A DNA stretch of 64,000 nucleotides from Lysobacter auxotrophicus (GCF_027924565.1 NZ_AP027041.1:434001-498000); one strand, 5' to 3'. Shown: positions 34,155-43,703, counted from the first letter of the stretch. Numbers and translations: made by a program. Notes: generated by a model not told the origin, from the letters alone.

Positions 34155-35714
34155 CTACCGACGCTCCTCCCCGATCACTTCCCCAACCCGCGCCAGCAGA
34201 TACGCATGGAACGGGTTGCTTCCCAGCCGGCTCAGCGCGTCCTGCGAGACCACCAGCGCGTTGCGCTCGCCCCGCACCGCGACCGCGCCCAGGCGCAATC
34301 CGCCCTGGCCGGCCGGATGCAGTCCGTACAGCGGGTCGTCGTCGGCGAAGGGCAGGGCGACGTGCGACAGCGAATACACCTCGCCCGGGTACGACATGCC
34401 GATCGGCTGCGCCGTGATCGCCGGTGCATGCGCCGCGCGCGAACGCGCGAGCACCGTCGCGTCGTCCTGCGACGCCACGCCCAGCACGGTCAGCGTGTAG
34501 GTGCGCGGGCGACGCAACACGTCGCGCGCCCAGTCCGTCGCGGCGGCGCGCAGCATGGGCGCCATCACGCGGCTGCGGTTCACGTCGAACAGCACCAGTT
34601 CGCTGCCGTTGTCGGGCAGCGCGTCGAACAGCCGGCCCATCACCGCGCGCGCGGAAACGGTGTCGTCGACGACCGACTGGAACGCGAGGACCGGCGGCAG
34701 CTGCGCGAGGCGGTTCTGCCGCGAGACGGTGTCGAGCGAGCGCTGCAGGTCCGCCGTGACCAGGTACGACTCGCGCGCCGCGCGCACGGGGAAGGAGTTG
34801 TACTTGAACGGGTTGTACTCCGGCAGCAGGTCGAGCCACGCGGACTTCGCGTAGCGGGTGAAGAACGCCGGCACGCCCGCAAGCCCCGCGTAACGCGCGA
34901 AGCGGTTCACTTCGATCATCGGCGACAGCAGCACGATGCGGTCGACGTCGCTGCGCTGGCCGCGCTCGATCCAGCGCATCTCGTGCAGCAACGCGAGCGC
35001 GGCGCCGTTCGAATAACCCACGAGATGGATCGGACGCTCCGTCCCCGCGCGACGCTGCGCTTCGCGCATCGTCATGTCGACGACGGCGTTCCATTCCTCG
35101 CGTCCGGCGCGCGTGAGGCCCGCGGGCACGGTGCCGTGGCCCGGCAGGCGCGGCACGAGCACCAGGAACCCGCGCGCACGGTACAGCTCCGCGAGGCTGC
35201 GCATGCTGTACGGCGAATCGGTGAGGCCGTGCAGCATCACCGCGACGCCGCGCGGTTCACCGCGCGGTTCGAACACGAACGACCGGTTCCAGTCCCGCTC
35301 GAAGCGCAGCGGCGAGGTCAGGCTCGCATCGAAATAGCGGTTGAGCGGCGTGCGGTCGTGCGCGTCGAGCTTCGCCTGCAGCTTGCGATGCACGTCGTCG
35401 AACATCGCCGCTTCGGCCTGCGTGTACGCGCGCCAGTCCATCTTCGCGATGTCGGCGGCGTCGGGCTCGACGGGGACGATCGTCTGCCACGGACGCAGCG
35501 GCGGCCCCTGCGTGGACAGGTATGCGCGGATGGCGATGAGCGCCACGACCAGCAGCACGATGCCGAGCAGCAGCCGTTTCGCGAACGTGCCCAGGCCGCC
35601 GAGCGAGCGGCGGATCAGCTGCGTCAGGCCCTGCGCGTGCGAGCGTCCGTCGAGGTCGTCGTCGGCGTCGTCGACACCGGGATGCTCGCGGATTTCGTCT
35701 TCGGGCAAGGCCAT
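34155..35714 (-). CDS. Membrane-anchored serine alpha/beta hydrolase
   Basis: A 519-residue protein: a charged cytosolic N-terminus, one TM anchor (about 47-67), then an alpha/beta hydrolase fold with oxyanion loop HGLTDS (162-167) and nucleophile elbow GYSNG (233-237, Ser235). The acid (LVLFDVNRSRV region) and a base histidine (YSLSHVALP) lie downstream. Topology would place the catalytic domain in the periplasm. The long insert (about 265-350) and the C-terminal ~100 residues are family-specific. Substrate unknown; lipase or esterase is the general expectation. The gene ends just inside the REP pair. Confidence 0.82.
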   Translation of the reverse strand: MALPEDEIREHPGVDDADDDLDGRSHAQGLTQLIRRSLGGLGTFAKRLLLGIVLLVVALIAIRAYLSTQGPPLRPWQTIVPVEPDAADIAKMDWRAYTQAEAAMFDDVHRKLQAKLDAHDRTPLNRYFDASLTSPLRFERDWNRSFVFEPRGEPRGVAVMLHGLTDSPYSMRSLAELYRARGFLVLVPRLPGHGTVPAGLTRAGREEWNAVVDMTMREAQRRAGTERPIHLVGYSNGAALALLHEMRWIERGQRSDVDRIVLLSPMIEVNRFARYAGLAGVPAFFTRYAKSAWLDLLPEYNPFKYNSFPVRAARESYLVTADLQRSLDTVSRQNRLAQLPPVLAFQSVVDDTVSARAVMGRLFDALPDNGSELVLFDVNRSRVMAPMLRAAATDWARDVLRRPRTYTLTVLGVASQDDATVLARSRAAHAPAITAQPIGMSYPGEVYSLSHVALPFADDDPLYGLHPAGQGGLRLGAVAVRGERNALVVSQDALSRLGSNPFHAYLLARVGEVIGEERR

Positions 35715-35783
35715 GGGCGGCTCCCGCGTCGCGGATGCGCCGCATGGTGCCTGCGCGACGCAGGGCGGATCAAGTCGCCGCCG

Positions 35784-36128
35784 TCAGGGCGCGTCGGAAT
35801 CGGGCGCGAGGCAGTACACGTGCGCCTGGACGCGCGAGCCGTCGTCCAGCCGCGCGGTCGTCATCACGCGCAGGTAGCCCTCGCCCTCGAACTCGTCCAG
35901 ACGCGGCCAATGCGCGGGCAGTTCGTCGGACGTGAACACGAGCCCGCGCACGTCGTCGCCATGCGGATCGAGCACGAGGCCGGGAAACCCGAGCGCCGCG
36001 CCCCAGCCTTGCGCGTGCAGCGTGCCGGCGACGGTCGCCGGCCGCCACTGGCCGGGCACGTCCGCGAGTACGTGCGCGTTGTCGCGCCCGGGCGCGAGGC
36101 TGCCGTAGACGAACAGGTGCGTGGTCAT
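35784..36128 (-). CDS. Gamma-glutamylcyclotransferase-like (AIG2/BtrG fold) protein
   Basis: A 114-residue single-domain protein with the family opening LFVYGSLAPGRDNAHVL, the substrate loop, and the conserved acidic residue segment RLDEFEGEGYLRV (about 76-88). The fold releases 5-oxoproline from gamma-glutamyl amines, but small bacterial members have varied or unknown substrates. It lies between the anchored hydrolase and the sugar dehydrogenase fusion, in the same direction as both but with independent spacing. Confidence 0.88.
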   Translation of the reverse strand: MTTHLFVYGSLAPGRDNAHVLADVPGQWRPATVAGTLHAQGWGAALGFPGLVLDPHGDDVRGLVFTSDELPAHWPRLDEFEGEGYLRVMTTARLDDGSRVQAHVYCLAPDSDAP

Positions 36129-36244
36129 GGCCGCAGCTTAGCCGGATGGAGGCGTCACGCCGTGAGCGGAAGACAGGACGAGAGACATCAGGCACCGGAA
36201 ACGAGCGGCATATCGCCGCTCGCTCCCCGCCCCATCCCTCACGC

Positions 36245-38050
36245 TCACTTCAACGGCGCGACCGTCTGCTGGTACGTGCCGACGCGTTCGCCCTTCGCGA
36301 TGACGTGGCCCTTCGCGGCGGCGAGCACCTGGTCGCGATCGGCGCCCGGCGGCAGATCGAGCACGGTGTCGAGCGCGAGGATCTGGAAGTGGTAGTGGTG
36401 CGGCGGATCGCCCACCGGCGGGCGCGGTCCGTAGTAGCCGACCGAACCGCGACTGGTCTTGCCCTGCATCATCCCTTCGGGTTTGGTGAGGCGCATCTGC
36501 TCCTGCAGGCCTTCCGGCAGCGAGGTCACCTCGCCGGGGATGTTCCAGGCCACCCAGTGCACGAACGGGGTGATCGGCTTGGCGTCCGGGTCTTCCATGA
36601 TGATCGCGTACGACTTCGCGCCCGGCACCGAGGTCCACGACAGCGCCGGCGACACGCCGTCCTTGTATTCGCTGTGCTTGGCGGGAATCGGGCCGTCGGC
36701 GGGAATCGTCGGTGCCTCGACGGTGAGCGCGCCCTTCGCCGCGGTTTCCTTGCGTTGCATGGCGATGGGCACGCCCACGCCCTGGTTCGCCTGCGTCTTC
36801 ATCGGGCCCGGCGGCGGCGACAGCGGTTTCGCCGCGCCGCTTCCATCGCGACTGGCGAGGCGGTAGATCACGCCGTTGACGTCGTCGCCGACGAGCAACG
36901 CGCCGTCCTTCGCCACGGCGACGCCGACCGGTCGGCCGAACTGATGCTGCCCGCCGTCGACGAGGAAGCCGGTGAGGACGGGCTCCATCTTCTGCGGCTT
37001 CCCGTTCGCGAAGTGCACGCGCACCAGCTCGTAACCCGACGGTTTCGCGCGATTCCACGAACCGCGCATGGCGATGAAGGCATCGTTGGCGTAATCCGGC
37101 GGCACCGCGCCTCCGCCGGGGTGGAACGCCATCTGCATCGGCGCCGCGTGCGCGGTGTAGCCCAGCGCCATCGGCGTGCTGATCGCCGCCCACTGCTCGC
37201 GCGTGATCCCGCCCGGCGGCGGCGCGCTCTGCGGATTGAGTTCGCCCTTGCCGTACACATGCGGCCAGCCGTACTGGTTGCCTTTTTCGACCCGGTTGAA
37301 CTCTTCGGGCTGCTGCTCGTCGCCGAGCAGGTCGATGCCGTGATCGGCGCCCCACAACTCGCCGGTCTGCGGATGCCAGCCAAAACCAATCGTGTTGCGA
37401 AGGCCGCTGGCGAAGATCGTGCGCATCTTGCCGTCCGGCGACATGCGAAGCAGCGTCGCGTTCTCCGGATTGGTTTCGGTGCACGCGTTGCAGGTCGAAC
37501 CGACACTGACGTACAGCATGCCGTCGGGGCCGAACGCGAGCGTGCGATTGGGATGCTGGCCGCCGTCGGGCAGGTCGCCGACGAGCATGGTTTCTTCGCC
37601 GAGCGTGCCATCGGCGTTGATGGGCGCGACGAAGATCTCCTTCACCGTCGCCATGTACAGCTTGCCCTCGTGCAGGGCGAGGCCGTGCACGCTCGGGCGC
37701 GTCGCGACGACGGTCGGTTCGCCATCGGCCATGCCGTCGCCGTTCGCATCGCGCAGCATGAGCACATCGCCCTGTTCGCGACGACTCACGTACACCGTGC
37801 CATCGGGCGCGACGACGAGGATGCGCGCGTTCTTCAGGCCCGTGGCGAAGGGTTTCACTTCCAGGCCGTCGGCGGCCTTCAGGCTCGCGATGCGTTCGGG
37901 CGTCGCGTCCACTTTCGACGGACGCAGGATGTTCGCTTCGTTCTGTCGCGTTTCGGTCTTCTCGTCCTGCGCGAATACCGGTGCGGCGAGTGCGCTCAGC
38001 AGTGCGAGGCAGAGTAGCGATTGAGTCCCCGCGAATTTCGTCCTGTTCAT
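36245..38050 (-). CDS. Fusion: PQQ-type sugar/sorbosone dehydrogenase + PEBP (YbhB/YbcL) domain
   Basis: A 601-residue exported protein. After a signal peptide (to PVFA-Q, residue 27), a six-bladed propeller of the glucose/sorbosone dehydrogenase type spans about 38-430 (AGVxPDGTVYVSRREQGDV-like strand, LPDGGQHPNRTLAFGPDG, the GWPHVYG signature and a C-x2-C pair in STCNACTE). The last ~160 residues are a phosphatidylethanolamine-binding-like domain (SPALSWTSVPGAKSYAIIMEDPDA, HWVAWNIP, YYGPRPPVGDPPHHYHFQI). The dehydrogenase would oxidise a sugar in the periplasm with PQQ. The fusion to a PEBP domain is unusual to my knowledge and may bind a ligand or product. ATG 38050 fits the signal peptide; the upstream extension lacks coding character. 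Confidence 0.85.
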   Translation of the reverse strand: MNRTKFAGTQSLLCLALLSALAAPVFAQDEKTETRQNEANILRPSKVDATPERIASLKAADGLEVKPFATGLKNARILVVAPDGTVYVSRREQGDVLMLRDANGDGMADGEPTVVATRPSVHGLALHEGKLYMATVKEIFVAPINADGTLGEETMLVGDLPDGGQHPNRTLAFGPDGMLYVSVGSTCNACTETNPENATLLRMSPDGKMRTIFASGLRNTIGFGWHPQTGELWGADHGIDLLGDEQQPEEFNRVEKGNQYGWPHVYGKGELNPQSAPPPGGITREQWAAISTPMALGYTAHAAPMQMAFHPGGGAVPPDYANDAFIAMRGSWNRAKPSGYELVRVHFANGKPQKMEPVLTGFLVDGGQHQFGRPVGVAVAKDGALLVGDDVNGVIYRLASRDGSGAAKPLSPPPGPMKTQANQGVGVPIAMQRKETAAKGALTVEAPTIPADGPIPAKHSEYKDGVSPALSWTSVPGAKSYAIIMEDPDAKPITPFVHWVAWNIPGEVTSLPEGLQEQMRLTKPEGMMQGKTSRGSVGYYGPRPPVGDPPHHYHFQILALDTVLDLPPGADRDQVLAAAKGHVIAKGERVGTYQQTVAPLK

Positions 38051-38260
38051 CGTGTGCTCCGTGGATGCGCGTGTTCGATAGGCGACACTAGAAGCGCGCG
38101 CGTCGCGGTCGCGTCCACGCAACGCTTCTCTCACGTCGCCATCACCGCGTGCCGCTCGTGGTTCACGCTCGCGCATGTTCACGGCTTCGTGTCTTCGCAT
38201 GCGTTTCCATCGCAGCGTGATCCATCGAACGCAGATACGTCGAACACGGAGAGCCCCCTC

Positions 38261-38545
38261 ATGAAGCGCACGATGAGCCGCATGCATGTCCTGCTGTTCC
38301 TGCTGGGCGTCGCGATGGCGATGCCCGGTTGCGATCGCCGCGAAACCGACGGCAACTCGACCACGCCGCCGACGGCGGGCGATGCGTCCGAACCGGTGCA
38401 GTCCGAGCAGCCCACCGCGCCGGCGCCGGAAGCGTCCAGCAACGACTCCACGGCGCCGGGCGCGTCCAATCCTCCGCCGGAAACCACGCCGCCACAGGAC
38501 AGCGCGCCCGAAGCGCCCGAGCAGGACGATTCGTCCCGCCGATAG
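38261..38545 (+). CDS. Small putative lipoprotein, Pro/Glu/Ser-rich
   Basis: A 94-residue protein with a hydrophobic N-terminus (VLLFLLGVAMAMPGC) ending in a lipobox-like Cys at 25, then a low-complexity Pro/Thr/Glu/Ser tail (NSTTPPTAGDASEPVQSEQP). It probably sits on the outer or inner membrane as a flexible tether or spacer. No domain is recognised. The lipobox is imperfect (MPGC), so a secreted protein is the alternative. It is divergent from the sugar dehydrogenase fusion and 98 bp before msrA. Confidence 0.65.
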   Translation: MKRTMSRMHVLLFLLGVAMAMPGCDRRETDGNSTTPPTAGDASEPVQSEQPTAPAPEASSNDSTAPGASNPPPETTPPQDSAPEAPEQDDSSRR

Positions 38546-38643
38546 CTTGCAGGCGGCGCGCGGCCTTGCTTGCGGGCGCGTCTTCACGCCCCCATCGTGG
38601 AGGGACCGGACGAACCGTCCCACGATGAGGCAGAGGACCGACC

Positions 38644-39150
38644 ATGAGCGCCCGTACCGAAACCGCACTGCTTGCCGGCGGCTGCTTCTGGGGCATGCAG
38701 GAGCTGATCCGCGCGATGCCCGGCGTGGTGTCCACGCGCGTGGGCTACAGCGGCGGCGACGTGCCCAATGCGACGTACCGCAACCACGGCACGCACGCCG
38801 AGGCCATCGAGATCGTGTTCGATCCCGACACGCTCAGCTATCGCGAGATCCTCGAGTTCTTCTTCCAGATCCACGACCCGACGACGAAGAACCGCCAGGG
38901 CAACGACATCGGCACGAGCTACCGTTCGGCGATCTTCTACACCAGCGACGAGCAGAAGCGCGTGGCCGAAGACACCATCGCCGACGTCGAGGCCTCGGGC
39001 CTGTGGCCGGGCAAGGTGGTGACCGAGGTGTCGCCGGCCGGTCCGTTCTGGCAGGCCGAACCGGAGCACCAGGATTACCTGCAGCATTACCCGACCGGCT
39101 ACACCTGCCACTTCGTGCGGCCGGACTGGAAGTTGCGCCGCCGGGCGTAG
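38644..39150 (+). CDS. msrA: Peptide-methionine (S)-S-oxide reductase MsrA
   Basis: A 168-residue enzyme with the catalytic GGCFWG motif (nucleophilic Cys14) and conserved [25 protein letters not shown] and YRSAIFY. It reduces the S-epimer of methionine sulfoxide in proteins using thioredoxin. A resolving Cys near the C-terminus ([10 protein letters not shown]) is present. A REP arm follows the stop codon. No MsrB gene is nearby. Confidence 0.95.
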   Translation: MSARTETALLAGGCFWGMQELIRAMPGVVSTRVGYSGGDVPNATYRNHGTHAEAIEIVFDPDTLSYREILEFFFQIHDPTTKNRQGNDIGTSYRSAIFYTSDEQKRVAEDTIADVEASGLWPGKVVTEVSPAGPFWQAEPEHQDYLQHYPTGYTCHFVRPDWKLRRRA

Positions 39151-39171
39151 CTGCCTCACGTCGCGCTCTTG

Positions 39172-39253
39172 TAGCCCGGGTAAGCGAAGCGCACCCGGGC
39201 ATCGCGTGGCGCAGCGGCAGACCCGGGTGCGGCCTTCGGCCTTGCCCGGGCCA
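39172..39253. repeat. REP arm with degenerate inverse partner after msrA
   Basis: An intact REP arm at 39172-39199 (identical to that at 34022) is followed at about 39222-39253 by a decayed inverse arm reading CCCGGGTGCGG...CCCGGGCCACA. Together they form a REPIN-like hairpin in the msrA-M20 gap. Confidence 0.75.
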
Positions 39254-39374
39254 CAACCGCTGCAACAGCCCACCGTTTCGGCCAATGAGCTTCGCGTGAA
39301 GCGCCACCCCCTCCCGACACGCGCGCCGATCCCCGGCTAGACTCCCGACACCACCACGGCTGGGGAGACGGTGT

Positions 39375-40919
39375 ATGGCTGCATCGGTTTTCGCGAGTTC
39401 CGCGCAGGTCCGCTCGATCGGTTTGGCCGCCATCGCGTTGTCGGCGATGGCGTGGGGCATGGCATACGCACAGGCGCCGGATCGCGCGGCGATCCAGGAG
39501 CAGGTGACCAGGCGGCACGACACCGCGGTGAAGGCGCTGCAGGACTGGATCGCGCTGCCGTCGATCGCCGCGGAAGACCTCAACGCGAAGCAGGGCGCCG
39601 ATTACATGGCGAAGCTTGCGCGCGAAGCCGGCTTCCAGAAGGTCGAAGTGGTCGACACCGGCGGCAAGCCCGGCGTGTTCGCCACGCTCGATGCCGGCGC
39701 GCCGACCACGCTCGGCGTGTACTACATGTACGACGTGAAGCAGTTCGATCCGGCCGAGTGGTCGTCGCCGCCGCTGGAAGCGCGACTGGTCGACAAGCCC
39801 GGACTCGGCAAGGCGATCGTCGGCCGCGGTGCGGCCAACCAGAAAGGCCCGGAAATGGCCTTCCTCACCGCGCTGCATGCGATCCGCGACGCGAAGCAGA
39901 AGCTGCCGGTGAACCTGGTGCTTGTCGCCGAGGGCGAGGAGGAAATCGGTTCGCCCAACATCGGCAAGCTGGTGCTGCGGCCCGACGTGCAGGCCGCGCT
40001 GAAGAAGAGCATCGGCGTGTTCATGCCGATGGGCCTGCAGGATCCCGATGGCGCGGTGACGGTGAACCTCGGCGCCAAGGGCGTGGTGGAACTGGAACTG
40101 GTCGCCGACGGCAACGCCTGGGGCCGCGGCCCGTCGAAGGACGTGCATTCCTCGCTCAAGGCGATGGTCGACAGCCCCGCATGGCGGCTGGTGAAGGCGC
40201 TCGACACGCTGGTATCGGAAGACGGCAACACCATCACGGTGGACGGCTTCCCCAAGCCGACGCCGCTGACCGTGACCGAACGCGCGCAGATCGCCGCGTC
40301 CGTCGCCGCGCGCGACGAAGCCACCGCGCGCAAGTCGCTCGGCGTGCCGCACTGGATCGACGACCTGTCGTGGGAGAAGGCCAACGAACGCCTGGTCTCG
40401 CAGCCGACGATCAACATCGAAGGCCTCGTCGGCGGTTACACCGGCCCCGGTGGCAAGACCATCCTGCCGTACCGCGCCGTGGCGAAGATCGACATGCGAC
40501 TGGTCCCGCCTATGACGCGCGACGGCGCGGTCGCGGCGCTGAAGTCGCATCTGCAAAAGCGCGGCTACGGCGACATCGCCGTGAACGTGAGCGGCGGCTA
40601 CGACCCGACCACGACCGATGCCGATTCGAAGCTGATCCAGGCGCAGATCGCGGTGCTCAAGCGCAACGGCATCGAACCGCTGCTGTGGCCGCGCCTGGCC
40701 GGCTCGTATCCCGGCTTCGTGTTCACCCAGCCGCCGCTGTCGCTGCCGGCCGGCCATTTCGGCCTGGGCCACGGCGGTGGCGCGCACGCGCCGGACGAGT
40801 TCTACCTGATCGAGTCGACCAATCCGAAGGTGCAGGGCTTCGACGGCGCGGTGATGTCGTACGTGGATTACCTGTACGAGCTGGGCGCGGCGGGCGGGAG
40901 TTCGGCTGCGGCGAAGTGA
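39375..40919 (+). CDS. M20-family peptidase homologue lacking two metal ligands
   Basis: A 514-residue exported protein (signal peptide ending MAYAQA-P near 34) with the M20 dipeptidase fold: catalytic domain, lid/dimerisation domain (about 230-400) and the closing HGGGAHAPDEF. Two canonical metal ligands are changed. The usual H-x-D motif reads YYMYDV (Met118 in place of His, Asp120 kept), and the GRG-x2-D-x-KG motif reads GRGAANQKG (Asn155 in place of the bridging Asp). The EGEEEIGS glutamates (188-190) are intact. The protein may be a binding protein, use one metal, or have altered chemistry. The coding frame is intact, so it is not a pseudogene. Confidence 0.85.
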   Translation: MAASVFASSAQVRSIGLAAIALSAMAWGMAYAQAPDRAAIQEQVTRRHDTAVKALQDWIALPSIAAEDLNAKQGADYMAKLAREAGFQKVEVVDTGGKPGVFATLDAGAPTTLGVYYMYDVKQFDPAEWSSPPLEARLVDKPGLGKAIVGRGAANQKGPEMAFLTALHAIRDAKQKLPVNLVLVAEGEEEIGSPNIGKLVLRPDVQAALKKSIGVFMPMGLQDPDGAVTVNLGAKGVVELELVADGNAWGRGPSKDVHSSLKAMVDSPAWRLVKALDTLVSEDGNTITVDGFPKPTPLTVTERAQIAASVAARDEATARKSLGVPHWIDDLSWEKANERLVSQPTINIEGLVGGYTGPGGKTILPYRAVAKIDMRLVPPMTRDGAVAALKSHLQKRGYGDIAVNVSGGYDPTTTDADSKLIQAQIAVLKRNGIEPLLWPRLAGSYPGFVFTQPPLSLPAGHFGLGHGGGAHAPDEFYLIESTNPKVQGFDGAVMSYVDYLYELGAAGGSSAAAK

Positions 40920-40964
40920 ATCCATCGCTGACGTCAGCGTCCTGGGCGAGCACGCCGGGTTTCT

Positions 40965-40987
40965 CCCCTCTCCCGTCGGGAGGGGGG
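40965..40987 (+). terminator. Hairpin after the M20 gene
   Basis: CCCCTCTCCC pairs with GGGAGGGGGG around a 3-nt loop, 45 bp past the stop codon. It matches the CCCTCTCCC-type intergenic repeat also at 55335. No T-tract follows, so termination strength is uncertain. Confidence 0.4.
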
Positions 40988-41044
40988 TTGGGGCGAGGGG
41001 CGGGACGTCCGGTGGAATCAGCTGCCGGCCCGCAAAAAACAGGC

Positions 41045-41313
41045 GTCATCCCGGCGAAGGCCGGGATCCAGGCCGACCCGTCTTCCGAGGAGCAACTCGA
41101 TGCGAACGGCCGGCGCAACGCACGCGTCATCCCGGCGAAAGCCGGGACCCAGGCCGCCCCGTTTTCCGAAGAGCAGCTCGATGCGAACGGCCGGCGCAAC
41201 GTACCGTCATCCCGGCGAAGGCCGGGACCCAGGCTGACCCGTTTTCCGAAGAGCTGTTCGATGCGAACGGCCGGCGCAACGCGCCTGGGTCCCGGCCTTC
41301 GCCGGGATGACGG
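41045..41313. repeat. Three-unit 80-bp tandem repeat capped by inverted copy
   Basis: Units start at 41045, 41126 and 41206. Each has a type A hairpin (CCCGGCGAA-GCCGGG core) followed by TTTTCCGAAGAGCAGCTCG-like and GATGCGAACGGCCGGCGCAA sequence. The array ends with an inverted type A copy at 41285-41313. The rest of the 40920-41466 gap contains no gene. Confidence 0.85.
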
Positions 41314-41466
41314 AGTAAAAAGGACGTCGTCCGGGCACGCACGCTTTGCCGCAACTGGCGCCCACAGCGCGCATCGCACTCGCACCCCGGAAACCCCACC
41401 AAAGTCACGCGACAGCCCCGTGCCGCGCCGCTAGCCTCGACGGTTCCTCAGCACCCGGAACCACCC

Positions 41467-43521
41467 ATGAAGTTCTCGTCCCTGAGCCTCGCCCTCGCGC
41501 TCGGCCTGGCATCCACCGCCTCCTTCGCCGCCGGCAACCCGGCCGGCAAGCCCGAGCTCGGTTCCTTCGGCGTCGACCTCAGCGCCCGCGACCTGTCGGT
41601 CAAGCCCGGCGATGACTTCAACGGCTACGTCAGCGGTGCGTGGCTCAAGAGCTACCAGCTCAAGGATTACGAGACCTCGTTCGGTTCCTTCAACGCGCTG
41701 CGCGACCGCTCCGAGGAGCAGGTGCACGAACTGATCGAAGGGCTGCGCACGAAGGGCGACGTCGCCAGCGGCAGCAACGACCAGAAGGTGCGCGACTTCT
41801 ACGCCAGCTACATGGATCGCGACGCGCGCGATGCGAAGGGCATCGCGCCGCTGCAGCCGGTGCTGGGGCGCATCGGCGCGATCAGGTCGAAGCGCGAGCT
41901 CATCAACGCCTTCGCCAACGCCGACCTCGACGCCAGCGCCTCGCCCGTGCGACTGGGCGTCGACCTGGATCGCAAGAACCCCGATGCATACCTGGTGAGC
42001 CTCAACGTCGGCGGCCTCGGCCTGCCGGACAAGGACTACTACACCAACCCGGACGCGCGCTTCGTCAAGATCCGCGAAGCCTACGTCGCGCACATCGCGC
42101 GCATGCTCGCCTTCACCGGTGCGAAGGATGCGCAGGCGCGCGCGCAGAAGGTGCTGGAACTCGAAACCGCACTGGCCAAGCCGCAATGGGAGCGCGCGAA
42201 GCGTCGCGACCGCGACAAGACCTACAACGTCTCCACGTTCGCCGATCTGCAAAAGCAGTTCCCCTCCTACGACTTCGCCGCGCACCTGAAGGCGCAGGAG
42301 ATGCCGCAGCCCGATCGCGTCAACGTCGTCACGCCCGACGCCGTGCAGCCGGTGCTCGACGTCGTCGATGCCACGCCGCTGCCGGTGTGGCGCGATTACC
42401 TCGCCTTCCACGCCGTCGATGGCAACGCCGAGCTGCTGAGCCGCGAGATCGACAACGCATCGTTCGAATTCAACGGCAAGGTGCTCGCCGGACAGAAGGC
42501 GCAGAAGGACGACTGGAAGCGCGCCGTCGCGATCGTCGGCGCGAAGGACGGCGGTCTCGGCGACGCGGTGGGCGAGTTGTATGTCGCGCGCTACTTCAAG
42601 CCCGAATCCAAGGCCGCCATGGACAAGCTGGTGGAAAACCTGCGCGCCGCACTGCGCCAGAACATCCAGCAGCTGGACTGGATGGGCGAGTCGACCAAGG
42701 CCGAGGCCTATCGCAAGCTCTCCACGTTCCGCCCGAAGATCGGCTATCCGGAGAAGTGGACCGACTACTCCAGCGTGACGATCGTGCCGGGCGACCTCGT
42801 CGCCAACGCCGTCGAGATGCGCCGCTTCGAGCGCCGCGATGAAAACCGCCGCGTCGGCCAGAAGACCGATCGCGACGAATGGCGCATGACGCCGCAGACG
42901 GTGAACGCGTACTACAACTCGACCTTCAACGAGATCGTGTTCCCGGCGGCGATCCTGCAGCCCCCGTTCTTCGACGTGAACGCGGACGCGGCCGTGAACT
43001 ACGGCGGCATCGGCGCGGTGATCGGCCACGAAATGGGCCACGGCTTCGACGACCAGGGCAGCAAGTCCGACGCCGACGGCGTGCAGCGCAACTGGTGGAC
43101 CGATGCGGATCGCGCGCGTTTCGACGAACGCACCAAGGCGCTGGGCGCGCAGTACGACAGCTATTGCCCGCTGGACGGCCAGTGCGTCAACGGCGCGCTG
43201 ACGATGGGCGAGAACATCGGCGACCTCGGCGGCATCTCGATGGCGTACACCGCCTACCAGCTGAGCCTGGACGGCAAGCCGGCGCCGAAGATCGACGGTC
43301 TCACCGGCGACCAGCGCTTCTTCCTCGCGTTCGGCCAGATCTGGAAGGGCAAGTACCGCGACGAATCGCTGCTCAACCTGATCAAGACCAACCCGCATTC
43401 GCCCGGCATGTATCGCGCGAACGGCCCGGTGCGCAACTTCGATCCGTGGTACCGCGCCTTCGACGTCAAGCCGGGCGACGCGCTGTACCTGCCGCCGGAA
43501 AAGCGCGTGCGCATCTGGTAA
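41467..43521 (+). CDS. M13-family zinc metallopeptidase (PepO/neprilysin-like)
   Basis: A 684-residue exported peptidase: signal peptide (to SFAAG, about residue 20), a large N-terminal helical domain, and the catalytic domain with NAYYNSTFNEIVFPAAILQP, zinc motif HEMGH (521-525) and third ligand Glu582 in GENIGDLGG. C-terminal PVRNFDPWYRAFDV and the final RVRIW are also typical. It would cleave small peptides in the periplasm or outside the cell. The usual length for bacterial PepO-like proteins is 630-690, so it is complete. A REP arm follows the stop. Confidence 0.95.
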   Translation: MKFSSLSLALALGLASTASFAAGNPAGKPELGSFGVDLSARDLSVKPGDDFNGYVSGAWLKSYQLKDYETSFGSFNALRDRSEEQVHELIEGLRTKGDVASGSNDQKVRDFYASYMDRDARDAKGIAPLQPVLGRIGAIRSKRELINAFANADLDASASPVRLGVDLDRKNPDAYLVSLNVGGLGLPDKDYYTNPDARFVKIREAYVAHIARMLAFTGAKDAQARAQKVLELETALAKPQWERAKRRDRDKTYNVSTFADLQKQFPSYDFAAHLKAQEMPQPDRVNVVTPDAVQPVLDVVDATPLPVWRDYLAFHAVDGNAELLSREIDNASFEFNGKVLAGQKAQKDDWKRAVAIVGAKDGGLGDAVGELYVARYFKPESKAAMDKLVENLRAALRQNIQQLDWMGESTKAEAYRKLSTFRPKIGYPEKWTDYSSVTIVPGDLVANAVEMRRFERRDENRRVGQKTDRDEWRMTPQTVNAYYNSTFNEIVFPAAILQPPFFDVNADAAVNYGGIGAVIGHEMGHGFDDQGSKSDADGVQRNWWTDADRARFDERTKALGAQYDSYCPLDGQCVNGALTMGENIGDLGGISMAYTAYQLSLDGKPAPKIDGLTGDQRFFLAFGQIWKGKYRDESLLNLIKTNPHSPGMYRANGPVRNFDPWYRAFDVKPGDALYLPPEKRVRIW

Positions 43522-43544
43522 TCGGCACGCGTCCAGTGCTCTTG

Positions 43545-43690
43545 TAGCCCGGGTAAGCGAAGCGCACCCGGGTTGCCGTGATGAGTCCCCAAGACGCACG
43601 CATGTTGAGGGTGCAGCGCGCTGAGGCGCGTTCATCACTATCGCAACTGAGTTGCACCGAGGCGCGGTGCGCCTCGCTCACCCGGCTGCA
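43545..43690. repeat. REP arm with distant degenerate partner after the M13 gene
   Basis: An intact REP arm occupies 43545-43572. A diverged inverse arm lies at about 43655-43690 (GGTGCGCCTCGCTCACCCGG). The 80 bp between contains no gene. Confidence 0.65.
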
Positions 43691-43703
43691 AACGCCACGT
43701 CGA

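Noticed and set aside
41045..41313. Possible CRISPR array
   Set aside because: Only three 80-bp units, and both hairpin and between-hairpin sequences are conserved rather than unique.
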